Assembly (NCBI GenBank): GCA_024224995.1 | Contig: JAAENB010001320.1 | Span: forward strand, 1 to 7,246 | Direction: 5' to 3' | Source of the DNA: a bacterium | GTDB taxonomy: Bacteria > Spirochaetota > UBA4802 > UBA5550 | DNA length: 7,246 bases | Part shown: one piece after another, positions 1 through 6,329 of the stretch | Position numbering within the stretch: the stretch's first letter is position 1 | How the letters are laid out: each line of letters starts with the position of its first letter | The notes under the pieces: model-generated | Database searches by the model: none | What the model was told of the DNA's origin: nothing | The model's input: only the letters and a program-made list of their open reading frames with translations | Made by a program: the position numbers and the translations under genes

Positions 1-906
1 CCCTTTCAGGACCTGGTAATCTTCCCTGGGCACTCCCTTTTCCGTGAGCTCAAGAGCTATAATCTCAAACGGAGTCCCATCCCTCTGCTGCTCCTCCAGT
101 ACACCTTTGCCCACATAGGGATCACCGGAATTAACCAGCCACCCGATTCCCGATTCAAGAGGACTCATTTCATCACACAGTTCATGGCCATACAGGGAAT
201 AACATGCTTCAAGCCGCAGGGAATCCCTGGCGCCAAGACCCGCAGGCATAAGCCCGTATGAGGCTCCTTTTTCAAGCAGTTCTTTCCAGAGAGCGGGAGC
301 AGCTTCCCTGTCAATATAGAACTCATACCCCTGTTCTCCGGTATACCCGGTTCGGGAGATGAGGGCTTTTTTTCCCTGGTACTCCGAATAAACAAAATGA
401 AAGCGTTTCATCCCGGAAACCAGGGCGGGATCAAATACTTCTTTCAGGATGTCAAGAGACCGTGGACCCTGAAGATCGATCTTTGCTGTTTGTTCGGAAA
501 CATTAATAAGCTCCACTTCTTTGGGCTGATTCTGTTTTAACCAGATAAGGTCTTTTTCCAGGGTAGTTGCATTAACAACCAGGTAAAATTCATCTTTTGA
601 AATTTTATAAATAATCAGGTCATCAATTACTCCTCCCTTGTCATTGCAAAAACAGGTATACATGCACTTGTTCTCTTCAAGTTTGGCCATGGTAGACGGA
701 ACCAGCATGCGCAAATAGAGTTCTGCTCCATCCCCTTTTACTACAATCTCTCCCATATGAGAGGTGTCAAAAAGACCTGCCGCGGTTCTTACGGCAGTAT
801 GCTCTTTCATGATAGATTCGTATAGTACCGGAAGTTCCCACCCGGCAAAATCGATCATTTTCCCGCCCGCTTTTTTATGTTCATCATATAATGGAGTTTT
901 TTTCAT
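1..906 (-). CDS. gcvT: Glycine cleavage system T protein (aminomethyltransferase), 5' part; 3' end beyond window
   Basis: GcvT transfers the methylene carbon of the aminomethyl group carried on lipoyl-GcvH to tetrahydrofolate and releases ammonia, in the cytoplasm. The frame is open without interruption from an ATG at 904-906 to the window edge, 302 codons, where the family usually has about 360-370, so only the C-terminal part is missing. Visible landmarks are the N-terminal LYDEHKKAGGKMIDFAGWE and GLFDTSHMGE (residues 44-53), the folate-site region GGVIDDLIIY (91-100) with the expected catalytic aspartate in its DD pair, ISRTGYTGEQGYEFY (183-197), and GLGARDSLRLEACYSLYGHE (223-242). An AAAAGGAAAG ribosome site on the minus strand lies just upstream of the ATG and supports this start. 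A Cys cluster (C81, C85, C87) before the GGVIDD motif is not something I associate with every GcvT. gcvH and gcvP often follow gcvT, but that side is outside the window. The composite repeat copy at 929-1025 ends close upstream of the ribosome site. Confidence 0.96.
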   Translation of the reverse strand, partial: MKKTPLYDEHKKAGGKMIDFAGWELPVLYESIMKEHTAVRTAAGLFDTSHMGEIVVKGDGAELYLRMLVPSTMAKLEENKCMYTCFCNDKGGVIDDLIIYKISKDEFYLVVNATTLEKDLIWLKQNQPKEVELINVSEQTAKIDLQGPRSLDILKEVFDPALVSGMKRFHFVYSEYQGKKALISRTGYTGEQGYEFYIDREAAPALWKELLEKGASYGLMPAGLGARDSLRLEACYSLYGHELCDEMSPLESGIGWLVNSGDPYVGKGVLEEQQRDGTPFEIIALELTEKGVPREDYQVLKG

Positions 907-928
907 AATTCTTTCCTTTTAGTTCTCT

Positions 929-1025
929 CTCTCAAGAAACTTAATTTTGCTTGTGCGCGGGCCTGGAAGTAGTATGGGCCTGATGCAGCTCGCAATGCTA
1001 TTTAGTTTCTGATCTATTTTTTCCC
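929..1025. repeat. Composite palindromic repeat, copy 1 (short form)
   Basis: This stretch matches 2584-2754 in the same orientation with only about four mismatches over the shared parts. It starts with CTCTCAAGAAACT and ends with TTTAGTTTCTGATCTA, so the ends are inverted copies of AGAAACTwAAT. It lacks about 73 internal bases present in copy 2: one hairpin arm plus the central core. The join falls at a GGGCC that could be a GGC microhomology between the two sides of the hairpin, so copy 1 looks like a deletion derivative. It lies a few bases upstream of the gcvT ribosome site and may form part of the gcvT leader RNA. I do not recognise it as a named element. A MITE or REP-like repeat is the closest description. 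Confidence 0.8.
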
Positions 1026-1040
1026 TGCTAAACCGGGTCG

Positions 1041-1212
1041 GTCGTGTCTTAATATACCGAAAAACGTAATTCGGAATGTAGACTATACCCGGAGTGATGC
1101 CTCGGCAGATTGTGAGGCTGTTTGAGCGGAGCGAGTTCCGAACATTCTGCCGAGGTATTGCTCCGGGTATAGTCTGCATTCCGGGTTCATATACCTTATA
1201 TTAAGACGCGAC
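1041..1212. repeat. Large quasi-palindrome (about 68-nt arms, 35-nt core)
   Basis: The left arm 1041-1109 and right arm 1145-1212 are imperfect reverse complements. The outer part pairs GTCGTGTCTTAATATA with TATATTAAGACGCGAC (14-15 of 16). Next comes a poorly matched interior of roughly 15-20 bases. The inner part from CGGAATG through ACTATACCCGGAG to CTCGGCAGA is almost perfect. The loop, about 1110-1144, contains TGTGAGGCTGTTTGAGCGG followed by AGCGAGTTCCGAA. This loop resembles the loop of the hairpin at 2615-2708 read on the opposite strand, although the arms of the two structures are unrelated. The element lies between the 3' end of the oxidoreductase gene and copy 1 of the composite repeat. 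It could act as an RNA hairpin on either strand. Confidence 0.85.
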
Positions 1213-1224
1213 CACAGGGGTCGC
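1208..1224 (-). terminator. Hairpin after the oxidoreductase gene, possible terminator
   Basis: GCGACC (1208-1213) and GGTCGC (1219-1224) form a 6-bp stem with a 5-base loop, 12 bases after the stop of the minus-strand oxidoreductase gene. On the minus strand the stem is followed by GTCTTAATAT, which is only a weak U-tract. Efficient termination is therefore uncertain. Its outer bases overlap the end of the large quasi-palindrome, so the two foldings compete. Confidence 0.45.
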
Positions 1225-1236
1225 ACCCATAAAAAA

Positions 1237-2571
1237 CTAGCGTTTCATTCTCCGCAGCCCGAAATCAACAGCGCGCAGTAAGGGGTCGTATACCTCGCTT
1301 ACTGCGGGGCAGTAGGCGAGTTCGAGCCTGCTTATTTCATCAATGCGTATGCCGAATTCTATTCCTGCGCTAACAATATTTACCCGTTCTGCCGCTCCTT
1401 TTTCACCAATTGCCTGTGCTCCAAGAAGCCTGCCGCTTGTTTTGTCGAATATTACTTTTATTGAAATCTCACGATTGCCGGGATAATACTCGGGTAATAT
1501 CCCGGTTTTGATTTTGCCCGATGCCGGGTTATATCCCCTGGCTTTTGCCTGTTCCGTTGTAAAACCGGTTCCGGCAACTTCAAGTTCTCCTATCATGGTA
1601 ACAAAAGTTCCGGCACTTCCCCGGTATTCGACCGCTTCTCCCAGGGCGTTTACACCGGCAATGGTCCCCTGTTTATACGCGGATGTTGCCAGTTTAGCCC
1701 CAAGCAGACTTCCGTCAATTACAGACCATCCGCTTACGGCGTCCCCGGCCGCGTAGACTCCTTCGGCCCCGGTCTTGAGAAAACGGTCTACGGTGATTCC
1801 ATTAGCCGTATATTCAAGTCCCGAACTTTCCGCAAGCGTAGTATCGGCCGTAAATCCCGTGGCAAGTATTCCAACCCCTGCTTCAATTTTCTCATTATTG
1901 GCAACAACTCCGGAAAAAGAATTATCACCCTCAATTCCCATTACCGTGGTTTTCGTAACAAGTTCTATCCCAATATTACCAAGATACTCTTCAACGACCT
2001 TTGCCATATCCGGGTCCAGTACTCCCGGTAACACAAAATCTTTTCCTTCAAGTACCTTGATTGTTTCCATATGCTTTTTTAGAGCAACCGCAGTCTCAAG
2101 CCCAATGGCCCCCGCTCCTATTACTATCCCGGTTCCGGTTTTTGCCATATCATTTTTTATTTTGCTAAGGTCGCCGGTATTCATTAACGGGTAGAGCCCA
2201 TGCCCCAGGGCAGATTCAAGACCCGGTATTTTGGGGATCAGTAAGCGGTTCCCCGTTGCGATTATAAGAGCAGTATATTCAACCGGTTCTTCTCCTCCGG
2301 CAGTTTCAACAAGAAGAGTTTTCTTCTCCGCCAGGATCTGTTTTGCCCTGCCCGTAACTTTGTCCACTCCCATCCGGGAAAGATTGATATCCTGGTGCAG
2401 TTCTTCCTGTGCGACTATTCCTTCAAGTGAATAGGGCAGCCCGCAGGGATGCAAAAGATCAAATTCCTTTGGGTCCACTACGGTAATTACCGCTTTGGGA
2501 TTTTTCCGTTTTATGCCCATCACCGCAGCATACCCGGCAGAACCAAGCCCCGCTATAACAATTTTTTCCAC
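1237..2571 (-). CDS. FAD-dependent pyridine nucleotide-disulfide oxidoreductase, CoA-disulfide reductase/NADH oxidase type
   Basis: This 444-residue flavoprotein is full length for the single-cysteine branch of the pyridine nucleotide-disulfide reductases. Known members reduce CoA disulfide or related thiols, or oxidise NADH with oxygen. Visible motifs are an N-terminal FAD site IAGLGSAG (6-13), one redox cysteine C43 in HPCGLPYSLEG, an IIATG motif (103-107), an NAD(P)H site IGAGAIGLETA (151-161), the second FAD motif GVYAAGDAV (271-279), and a C-terminal dimerisation domain ending in LELAYCPAVSEVYDPLLRA (416-434). There is no rhodanese extension and no CxxxxC pair, which argues against glutathione or lipoamide reductase. 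The start is GTG at 2569-2571, with AGGAG (minus strand, 2581-2585) nine bases upstream. That ribosome site touches the edge of repeat copy 2, so the repeat forms the leader. Sequence alone does not separate CoA-disulfide reductase from NADH oxidase or NADH:polysulfide reductase. Confidence 0.92.
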   Translation of the reverse strand: MEKIVIAGLGSAGYAAVMGIKRKNPKAVITVVDPKEFDLLHPCGLPYSLEGIVAQEELHQDINLSRMGVDKVTGRAKQILAEKKTLLVETAGGEEPVEYTALIIATGNRLLIPKIPGLESALGHGLYPLMNTGDLSKIKNDMAKTGTGIVIGAGAIGLETAVALKKHMETIKVLEGKDFVLPGVLDPDMAKVVEEYLGNIGIELVTKTTVMGIEGDNSFSGVVANNEKIEAGVGILATGFTADTTLAESSGLEYTANGITVDRFLKTGAEGVYAAGDAVSGWSVIDGSLLGAKLATSAYKQGTIAGVNALGEAVEYRGSAGTFVTMIGELEVAGTGFTTEQAKARGYNPASGKIKTGILPEYYPGNREISIKVIFDKTSGRLLGAQAIGEKGAAERVNIVSAGIEFGIRIDEISRLELAYCPAVSEVYDPLLRAVDFGLRRMKR

Positions 2572-2583
2572 GATTTGTTACTC

Positions 2584-2754
2584 CTCTCAAGAAACTAAAT
2601 ATTGCTTGTGCGCGGGCCTTGAAGTAGTATGGGCTCTTTGGATTGCTGCGGAACTCGCGTTGCTCAAACAGTCCTCACAACCCAAAGAGCCCATACTACT
2701 TCAAGGCCAGATGCAGCTCGCAATGCTATTTAGTTTCTGATCTATTTTTTTCCC
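2584..2754. repeat. Composite palindromic repeat, copy 2 (long form with nested hairpin)
   Basis: This is the long version of the repeat at 929-1025, in direct orientation. The outer ends are AGAAACTAAATA near 2590 and TATTTAGTTTCT at 2727-2738. Inside is a perfect 27-bp inverted repeat, 2615-2641 against 2682-2708 (beginning GGCCTTGAAGTAG). Its 40-nt loop, 2642-2681, contains on the minus strand GTGAGGACTGTTTGAGC followed by a short spacer and GCGAGTTCCG. The loop matches the core of the quasi-palindrome at 1041-1212. The repeat fills almost the whole gap between jetA and the oxidoreductase gene. It supplies the jetA stop codon at one end and touches the oxidoreductase ribosome site at the other. 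Confidence 0.88.
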
Positions 2755-4153
2755 GGCCATCCGGTGTCTGAGCGGAGCCGAAGACCCGAATAAACCGGTG
2801 TTTTTTAAAACGGAACCTGCCTACGATAATCTCCTCATTTTCCCAGTGAACCCGGTACCCGAAATCCCGTGACTCCGCGTAGAGCGCAGCGTACATAACC
2901 CTCACGAAACTATCCATATCCTCAACCATGTCAGCCGCGAAAGCCGCTCCCTCTATACTCTTCGAATCAAGGAAGCGGAGTATCTTTTCAGGATTAAGTT
3001 GTTTTTGTATCCTCAGTTTTAGTTCGGTTTCCGCGAATTCCAGGTCAACAGTATCTATTTCTTTCGGTTTAACCAATGCTGCCGTTGCTTTTGACCGGGT
3101 CCGGGAATAAAGAGAATCTCGCCGAAAAAACCTGGTGCGCTGAATATGGTGCATAAGTCTTTCGTGATCCAATTCATCATTCTTTATCGCTGCCGCGATA
3201 TTTTGTATTTTACCCTCAAGGGAAGCATCGCTGTAAAGCTTTTTTTTGATCATTTGCGTGGAAATCTTTGAATACCGGCGGTTCTTATCGTCAATTTCTT
3301 CAAGTATGGGATCTATACTTTTTAGATCACCTTTTATGTCCTTGAGCATTGAAACAAGGATTGTATTTGTTTGTTCCCGGGGGAGCAGTTTTATGAGCGA
3401 AAGTTTTTCCGACGTTTTGCTTAACCAGGCTTCGTTCTTAAGAAGTTCATTAATGGCATGTATAATATCGGGCCGGTAACGCGACAGGTTATCCGAAGTT
3501 TTAAGCCTGTTATAGGCTTTGTCCACAATCTCGTTCATGTAAATATCATAATGAAAATGGAGGATGTCTTTAACATTAGCCTCATGGCGATATATGTTTT
3601 GAATATGAGTCTTTATATTCTGTGAGAGTACCTTTAAGGATTCAATAAGCAGCCTCGTATGGTAATGGGCGTTTAATACGGCATGATGCCCGTTATCTTC
3701 CACAGACACACTACATAAAGACGAGTATATCCCCACAACATGGCTTTCATACTCAACAGCTGTTCCCTCGGACACCAGGGCCAGGGCCTCGTAAAAAGGC
3801 TTCGCAAAGGAGGTTATATTAACAATTTCCGTGTAGTCCGCCAGGGTCTCTTCACTCATCCACCCGCAAGCGATAAGCCTGCGTAAAAACCTGTTTGCCA
3901 GCCCCCGGGGATTCTTTTCATAACCGGATTCTTCCTCTTCATCTCTCTCGTCTTCGGTAATGATCTCATTTAAATTCGCAAGATCGGAAAAATATTCCTC
4001 ATATTTCGAAACAACAACATTTCTTTCAACACCCGTTGGAAACTCAAGAAAAAGGTTATAAAAGACCAGCAGCAGGGCACCGTAATGCTCCCGGGAGCTA
4101 AAAGCCAGGGGTGAGAAAAAGTTGTCGGGCAGCTCTTTGAAGGGCGAGGCCAT
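2726..4153 (-). CDS. jetA: Wadjet JetA-like protein (DUF5716-type kleisin subunit), orphan, with repeat-derived C-terminus
   Basis: I recognise this 475-residue protein as resembling the DUF5716/JetA family. JetA is the kleisin-like subunit of the JetABC SMC complex, which with the JetD nuclease cleaves invading plasmids. The N-terminal half has the expected look: FSPLAFSSREHYGALLLVFY (13-32), an acidic stretch EDERDEEEESG (67-77), a winged-helix-like segment LANRFLRRLIACGWMSEETL (85-104), then long helices (about 165-350). A C-terminal domain (about 370-450) ends near GRFRFKKHRF. The ATG at 4151-4153 has GGAG (minus strand, 4161-4164) seven bases upstream. Two things are odd. No jetB, jetC or jetD follows: the next gene is a metabolic flavoprotein. 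And residues from about 452 are encoded by a core-like sequence and then repeat copy 2, which provides the final REKNRSETK and the TAG stop. The protein may be a remnant or may work with partners elsewhere. The family call is from memory of the pattern, not a search. Confidence 0.72.
   Translation of the reverse strand: MASPFKELPDNFFSPLAFSSREHYGALLLVFYNLFLEFPTGVERNVVVSKYEEYFSDLANLNEIITEDERDEEEESGYEKNPRGLANRFLRRLIACGWMSEETLADYTEIVNITSFAKPFYEALALVSEGTAVEYESHVVGIYSSLCSVSVEDNGHHAVLNAHYHTRLLIESLKVLSQNIKTHIQNIYRHEANVKDILHFHYDIYMNEIVDKAYNRLKTSDNLSRYRPDIIHAINELLKNEAWLSKTSEKLSLIKLLPREQTNTILVSMLKDIKGDLKSIDPILEEIDDKNRRYSKISTQMIKKKLYSDASLEGKIQNIAAAIKNDELDHERLMHHIQRTRFFRRDSLYSRTRSKATAALVKPKEIDTVDLEFAETELKLRIQKQLNPEKILRFLDSKSIEGAAFAADMVEDMDSFVRVMYAALYAESRDFGYRVHWENEEIIVGRFRFKKHRFIRVFGSAQTPDGREKNRSETK
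2761..2798. repeat. Short core-like palindromic sequence inside the 3' end of jetA
   Basis: CCGGT (2761-2765) and ACCGG (2794-2798) face each other around TGAGCGGAGC followed by CGAAGACCCGAA. The centre resembles the core of the quasi-palindrome at 1041-1212, where TGAGCGGAGC is followed by GAGTTCCGAA. The stem is weak, so this is best seen as a third, diverged member of the same core family. It lies next to repeat copy 2 and within the jetA reading frame. Confidence 0.45.
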
Positions 4154-4157
4154 TTTT

Positions 4158-4304
4158 TTACTCCGGTTTTTTCTTTCTGTTTAATAACGTTTGTGAAGCA
4201 CGATTTTTGTCAATCAAGAATTCAAAAAAATATTTAAAAAGGTAACGCAGAGGCTCCGGGATCTCCCGGCAGCATACCACGTAAAAAATATTATCGAAAT
4301 TCAT
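4158..4304 (-). CDS. Possible small ORF (48 residues) just upstream of jetA
   Basis: An open frame starts at ATG 4302-4304, reads MNFDNIFYVVCCREIPEPLR and continues YLFKYFFEFLIDKNRASQTL. It ends in a TAA at 4158-4160, only four bases before the jetA ATG, with the jetA Shine-Dalgarno GGAG inside its last codons. An upstream in-frame ATG at 4326-4328 would give 56 residues starting MEGELKPL. The tight spacing would allow translational coupling to jetA. Against it: neither ATG has a well-placed ribosome site (a GGAGGGG run lies about 14 bases before the shorter start), and a perfect minus-strand TTGACA at 4208-4213 suggests part of it could be promoter. I recognise no family. A two-cysteine pair (CC, residues 11-12) and an aromatic-rich helix are the only visible features. 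Confidence 0.35.
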   Translation of the reverse strand: MNFDNIFYVVCCREIPEPLRYLFKYFFEFLIDKNRASQTLLNRKKKPE

Positions 4305-4339
4305 TAAAGGTTTTAATTCCCCCTCCATCCAAAAAACAC

Positions 4340-4368
4340 TTGTTAACCTCCCATCCGATCAATACAAA
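4340..4368 (+). promoter_or_regulatory. Candidate sigma-70 promoter for the 529-residue gene
   Basis: TTGTTA (4340-4345) and TACAAA (4363-4368) are separated by 17 bases, and each matches four of six consensus positions. Transcription would start near 4375, about 35 bases before the ATG at 4410. The minus-strand small ORF at 4158-4304 does not overlap these boxes. Confidence 0.35.
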
Positions 4369-4409
4369 ATACCCAGCATCAGGGCAGACTCAAAAGGGAG
4401 GGAACAACA

Positions 4410-5999
4410 ATGGGAGTAAACATACATCTCTACATAAATTTCACGGGCATAGAACAGGAACAGTGGGAATCGGTCTATAACGAAAGCCTGATCCTGCTGG
4501 ACAAATTTCCGGCACCGCTTATGCGGCTGGACGCTGAGAAAAAATACGGCAGCAAACGATATGTTTACACTTCAAACATACGGCTGAATGCGGGAACCGC
4601 GAAAGAAAGCTGGCGAGTCAGCGGGGACTTAAGCAGTTACCGCAGAGCGGAAACCTTTGAGCTCTTCCGGGATATGGGCAGGCACGCGGGCAGCCATAAA
4701 GGAGATATTCTCTGGGCCAATGAGGATGAAATCAATTACCCGCAAGGGAACGGGGTAGATATTTTTGGCGGCAAAACACAAGGGTGCCCCTATCACCTTG
4801 CTGTACTGGCAGTGACTATACTTATCGAAAGCAGGTTCCCGAATAACGCTTATGCATTCGGTGATATAGACGGAGGGCAGGTGAAACCAACCCTGCGATG
4901 GATGAATACCATCCTGGAACAACCGGCAATTCCGTCCATATGCGTTGACGCGGAACGTTTATGGACGCGGGCAGACGCGGTATTCCCGGATAAAAATGAT
5001 GCGCTTAAACGGTTTCGGGCGCTGTATCGCGGGACCACGGAGGAGGAGCTGCAAACATTAATAGAATTATGCGATATCCGGGAAGTCAGGAGCGCGTACC
5101 GGGAAGAACTGAGTCGCTATTCCAGTCTCAAACAATTGGGAGCTGAAAAGATAGTCCGCATAACATTGGGAGTATTACAAGATATCGACCAATTGATAGA
5201 ATTTGTTTGTCCGGAGAAAGCAGGGGAACAGGATAGAAAATTCCCCCTGGAAGAACTACTGGATGTCCTGTGCAAAAATTTTATCACCATAGCGTTTCAA
5301 GAACGGGAACCCCTGTCATTACTTTCCCGGAAAACCGGAACGCTGGAGACCATAGATGAAATAATGGAACGCACCTTTATGCTCATGCGAGGAATGCCCA
5401 CAAAGGTAAATTTTCACATTACGGGACCGGAGCTTCTGGAATTATTTTGTCGCTATGAAAATAATAAGCGGAAGACCTTTAAAAAGATAATAAAAAAGAA
5501 CGACGCGGATTGCAGAAAAAAACTGCACGAAGTAGAAAAAACAATACAGGAGCTAAAACAACGGGTCGAGAAGTCACAAGCAGACACAGAAGAAGATTCA
5601 GAAAAAAGTAATCCTGAAATAGTAATTCCGGGAAGCAAAGAGGAAAAATTTATAATAGAAGAAGTCCGGTCACAGATCGAACACTTTGATGAGCCGGAAA
5701 AAACAACCGCAGTCACGGGAAAACAGCTGCGCAGCATGATAAAAGAAAACGGACAATTCCCCGAGACCTCTTTAACCTCTCTTAGCAGGCAGGATCTGCT
5801 GAGCGGGATAATTAAAGCAACTCACCAATTGGGGTTTGCGCTCCGGGAGTCTGCATGGGCAGAGATCGACAAAGAAGAAAATATCGAAATATTACAAGCC
5901 CTGCTCCTGCTGGCACTTGTCGACAGCAGGGAGATGAATTTCTGGCACTGGCGGATATATGTCCTGGAGCATAAGGAATTGTGGCCCCTATTAATATAA
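4410..5999 (+). CDS. Uncharacterised 529-residue cytoplasmic protein
   Basis: I cannot assign a function. The ATG at 4410-4412 follows GGGAGGG (4396-4402) at good spacing. There is no signal peptide, membrane segment, Walker motif, zinc site or nuclease motif that I can see, so it is probably soluble. The N-terminal domain (about 1-200) opens MGVNIHLYINFTG and contains KRYVYTSNIRLN (49-60), GDILWANEDEINY (98-110), KTQGCPYHLAVLAVTILIE (122-140) and NNAYAFGDIDGGQ (145-157). The middle part (about 200-350) is helical, followed by a Lys/Glu-rich coiled-coil candidate (about 354-398), an acidic linker, and a C-terminal helical part with LGFALRESAWAEID (474-487) and FWHWRIYVLE (511-520). The overall pattern reminds me of hypothetical proteins in Firmicutes, but this is recollection only. 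It diverges from jetA across about 250 bases, so a shared defence role is possible but unproven. Confidence 0.85.
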   Translation: MGVNIHLYINFTGIEQEQWESVYNESLILLDKFPAPLMRLDAEKKYGSKRYVYTSNIRLNAGTAKESWRVSGDLSSYRRAETFELFRDMGRHAGSHKGDILWANEDEINYPQGNGVDIFGGKTQGCPYHLAVLAVTILIESRFPNNAYAFGDIDGGQVKPTLRWMNTILEQPAIPSICVDAERLWTRADAVFPDKNDALKRFRALYRGTTEEELQTLIELCDIREVRSAYREELSRYSSLKQLGAEKIVRITLGVLQDIDQLIEFVCPEKAGEQDRKFPLEELLDVLCKNFITIAFQEREPLSLLSRKTGTLETIDEIMERTFMLMRGMPTKVNFHITGPELLELFCRYENNKRKTFKKIIKKNDADCRKKLHEVEKTIQELKQRVEKSQADTEEDSEKSNPEIVIPGSKEEKFIIEEVRSQIEHFDEPEKTTAVTGKQLRSMIKENGQFPETSLTSLSRQDLLSGIIKATHQLGFALRESAWAEIDKEENIEILQALLLLALVDSREMNFWHWRIYVLEHKELWPLLI

Positions 6000-6101
6000 G
6001 GGTTGGCCACCAGGTTTTTTTGAAAAAACTGCAGGCGGCTGGCAAGGAGAATCTTTAACACGTCCTCCACAGGGCGAGTACGAAACCAGGGAGGAATTGG
6101 A

Positions 6102-6146
6102 ATGAAATACATGCCTGATACAGCAGTAAATAAGAGTCAAACCTGA
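6102..6146 (+). CDS. Possible 14-codon leader peptide overlapping a terminator
   Basis: ATG at 6102-6104 follows GGAGG (6090-6094) with seven bases between. The frame reads MKYMPDTAVNKSQT and stops at TGA 6144-6146. Its last codons form the left arm and loop of the terminator at 6132-6156, and its ribosome site can pair with TCCTCC at 6063-6068. This arrangement resembles a transcription attenuator, but the peptide has no run of one amino acid, so it may be chance. Confidence 0.2.
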   Translation: MKYMPDTAVNKSQT

Positions 6147-6156
6147 CTCTTTTATT
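6132..6156 (+). terminator. Intrinsic terminator downstream of the 529-residue gene
   Basis: AAGAGTCA (6132-6139) pairs perfectly with TGACTCTT (6144-6151) around the loop AACC and is followed by TTATT. The 8-bp stem with U-rich tail is a classic rho-independent terminator for transcription from the 529-residue gene. It may also act as an attenuator for what follows. Confidence 0.7.
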
Positions 6157-6329
6157 AGTCGAGTAAACGGATTACAGTTGGTGGATTGGGAATAATAATT
6201 CTTATAGTTTAGAAAGTAACTTCCCAAAAAAAAGACTTGTAATCCCGTCAATCCCTTTTTAAAAGCAACCAAGCCCGCCTCGCGGGAAAAAAACAACAAA
6301 GAAAGTCTAAACTTTCCCCAGGAGGAATC

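Larger units (their letters stand above)
6000..6329. other. Gap with no convincing long gene; leader-like structures
   Basis: No protein gene of normal length is visible. The stretch holds an A/T-rich hairpin (GTTTTTT/AAAAAAC around 6014-6029), a TCCTCC/GGAGGA pairing (6063-6068 with 6090-6095), a 14-codon ORF with a good ribosome site (6102-6146), and an intrinsic terminator (6132-6156). Further on are a CCCGC/GCGGG hairpin (6274-6286) and an AGTTTAGA/TCTAAACT inverted pair (6206-6213 and 6306-6313) that encloses it. The last pair ends just before the ribosome site of the SCP2-like gene and could fold its leader RNA. Confidence 0.5.

Noticed and set aside
919..1179. 86-codon minus-strand frame between gcvT and the oxidoreductase gene
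   Set aside because: It runs entirely through the composite repeat and the large quasi-palindrome, has no ribosome site, and its peptide shares the repeat-encoded REK..SETK-like segment seen at the JetA end. It is repeat sequence, not a gene.
1775..2194. 139-codon plus-strand frame inside the oxidoreductase gene
   Set aside because: It is a Ser/Pro/Ile-rich antisense shadow of a clearly recognisable flavoprotein, with no start signal or family resemblance.
2615..2708. Integron attC site as an explanation of the nested hairpin
   Set aside because: The arms lack the RYYYAAC/GTTRRRY box pair at their ends, and the centre rather than the arms is conserved, opposite to attC sites.
929..2754. CRISPR array formed by the repeated segments
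   Set aside because: There are only two copies of very different length, about 1.6 kb apart, with a gene between them, and no regular spacers.
6274..6286. CCCGC/GCGGG hairpin as a terminator
   Set aside because: On the plus strand it is followed by A residues, not T. On the minus strand no T-run follows the stem. It is kept only as a possible leader structure.
5991..6299. 102-codon minus-strand frame over the gap after the 529-residue gene
   Set aside because: It crosses the terminator and several hairpins, its start lies in A/T-rich leader sequence without a ribosome site, and the peptide has no recognisable pattern.
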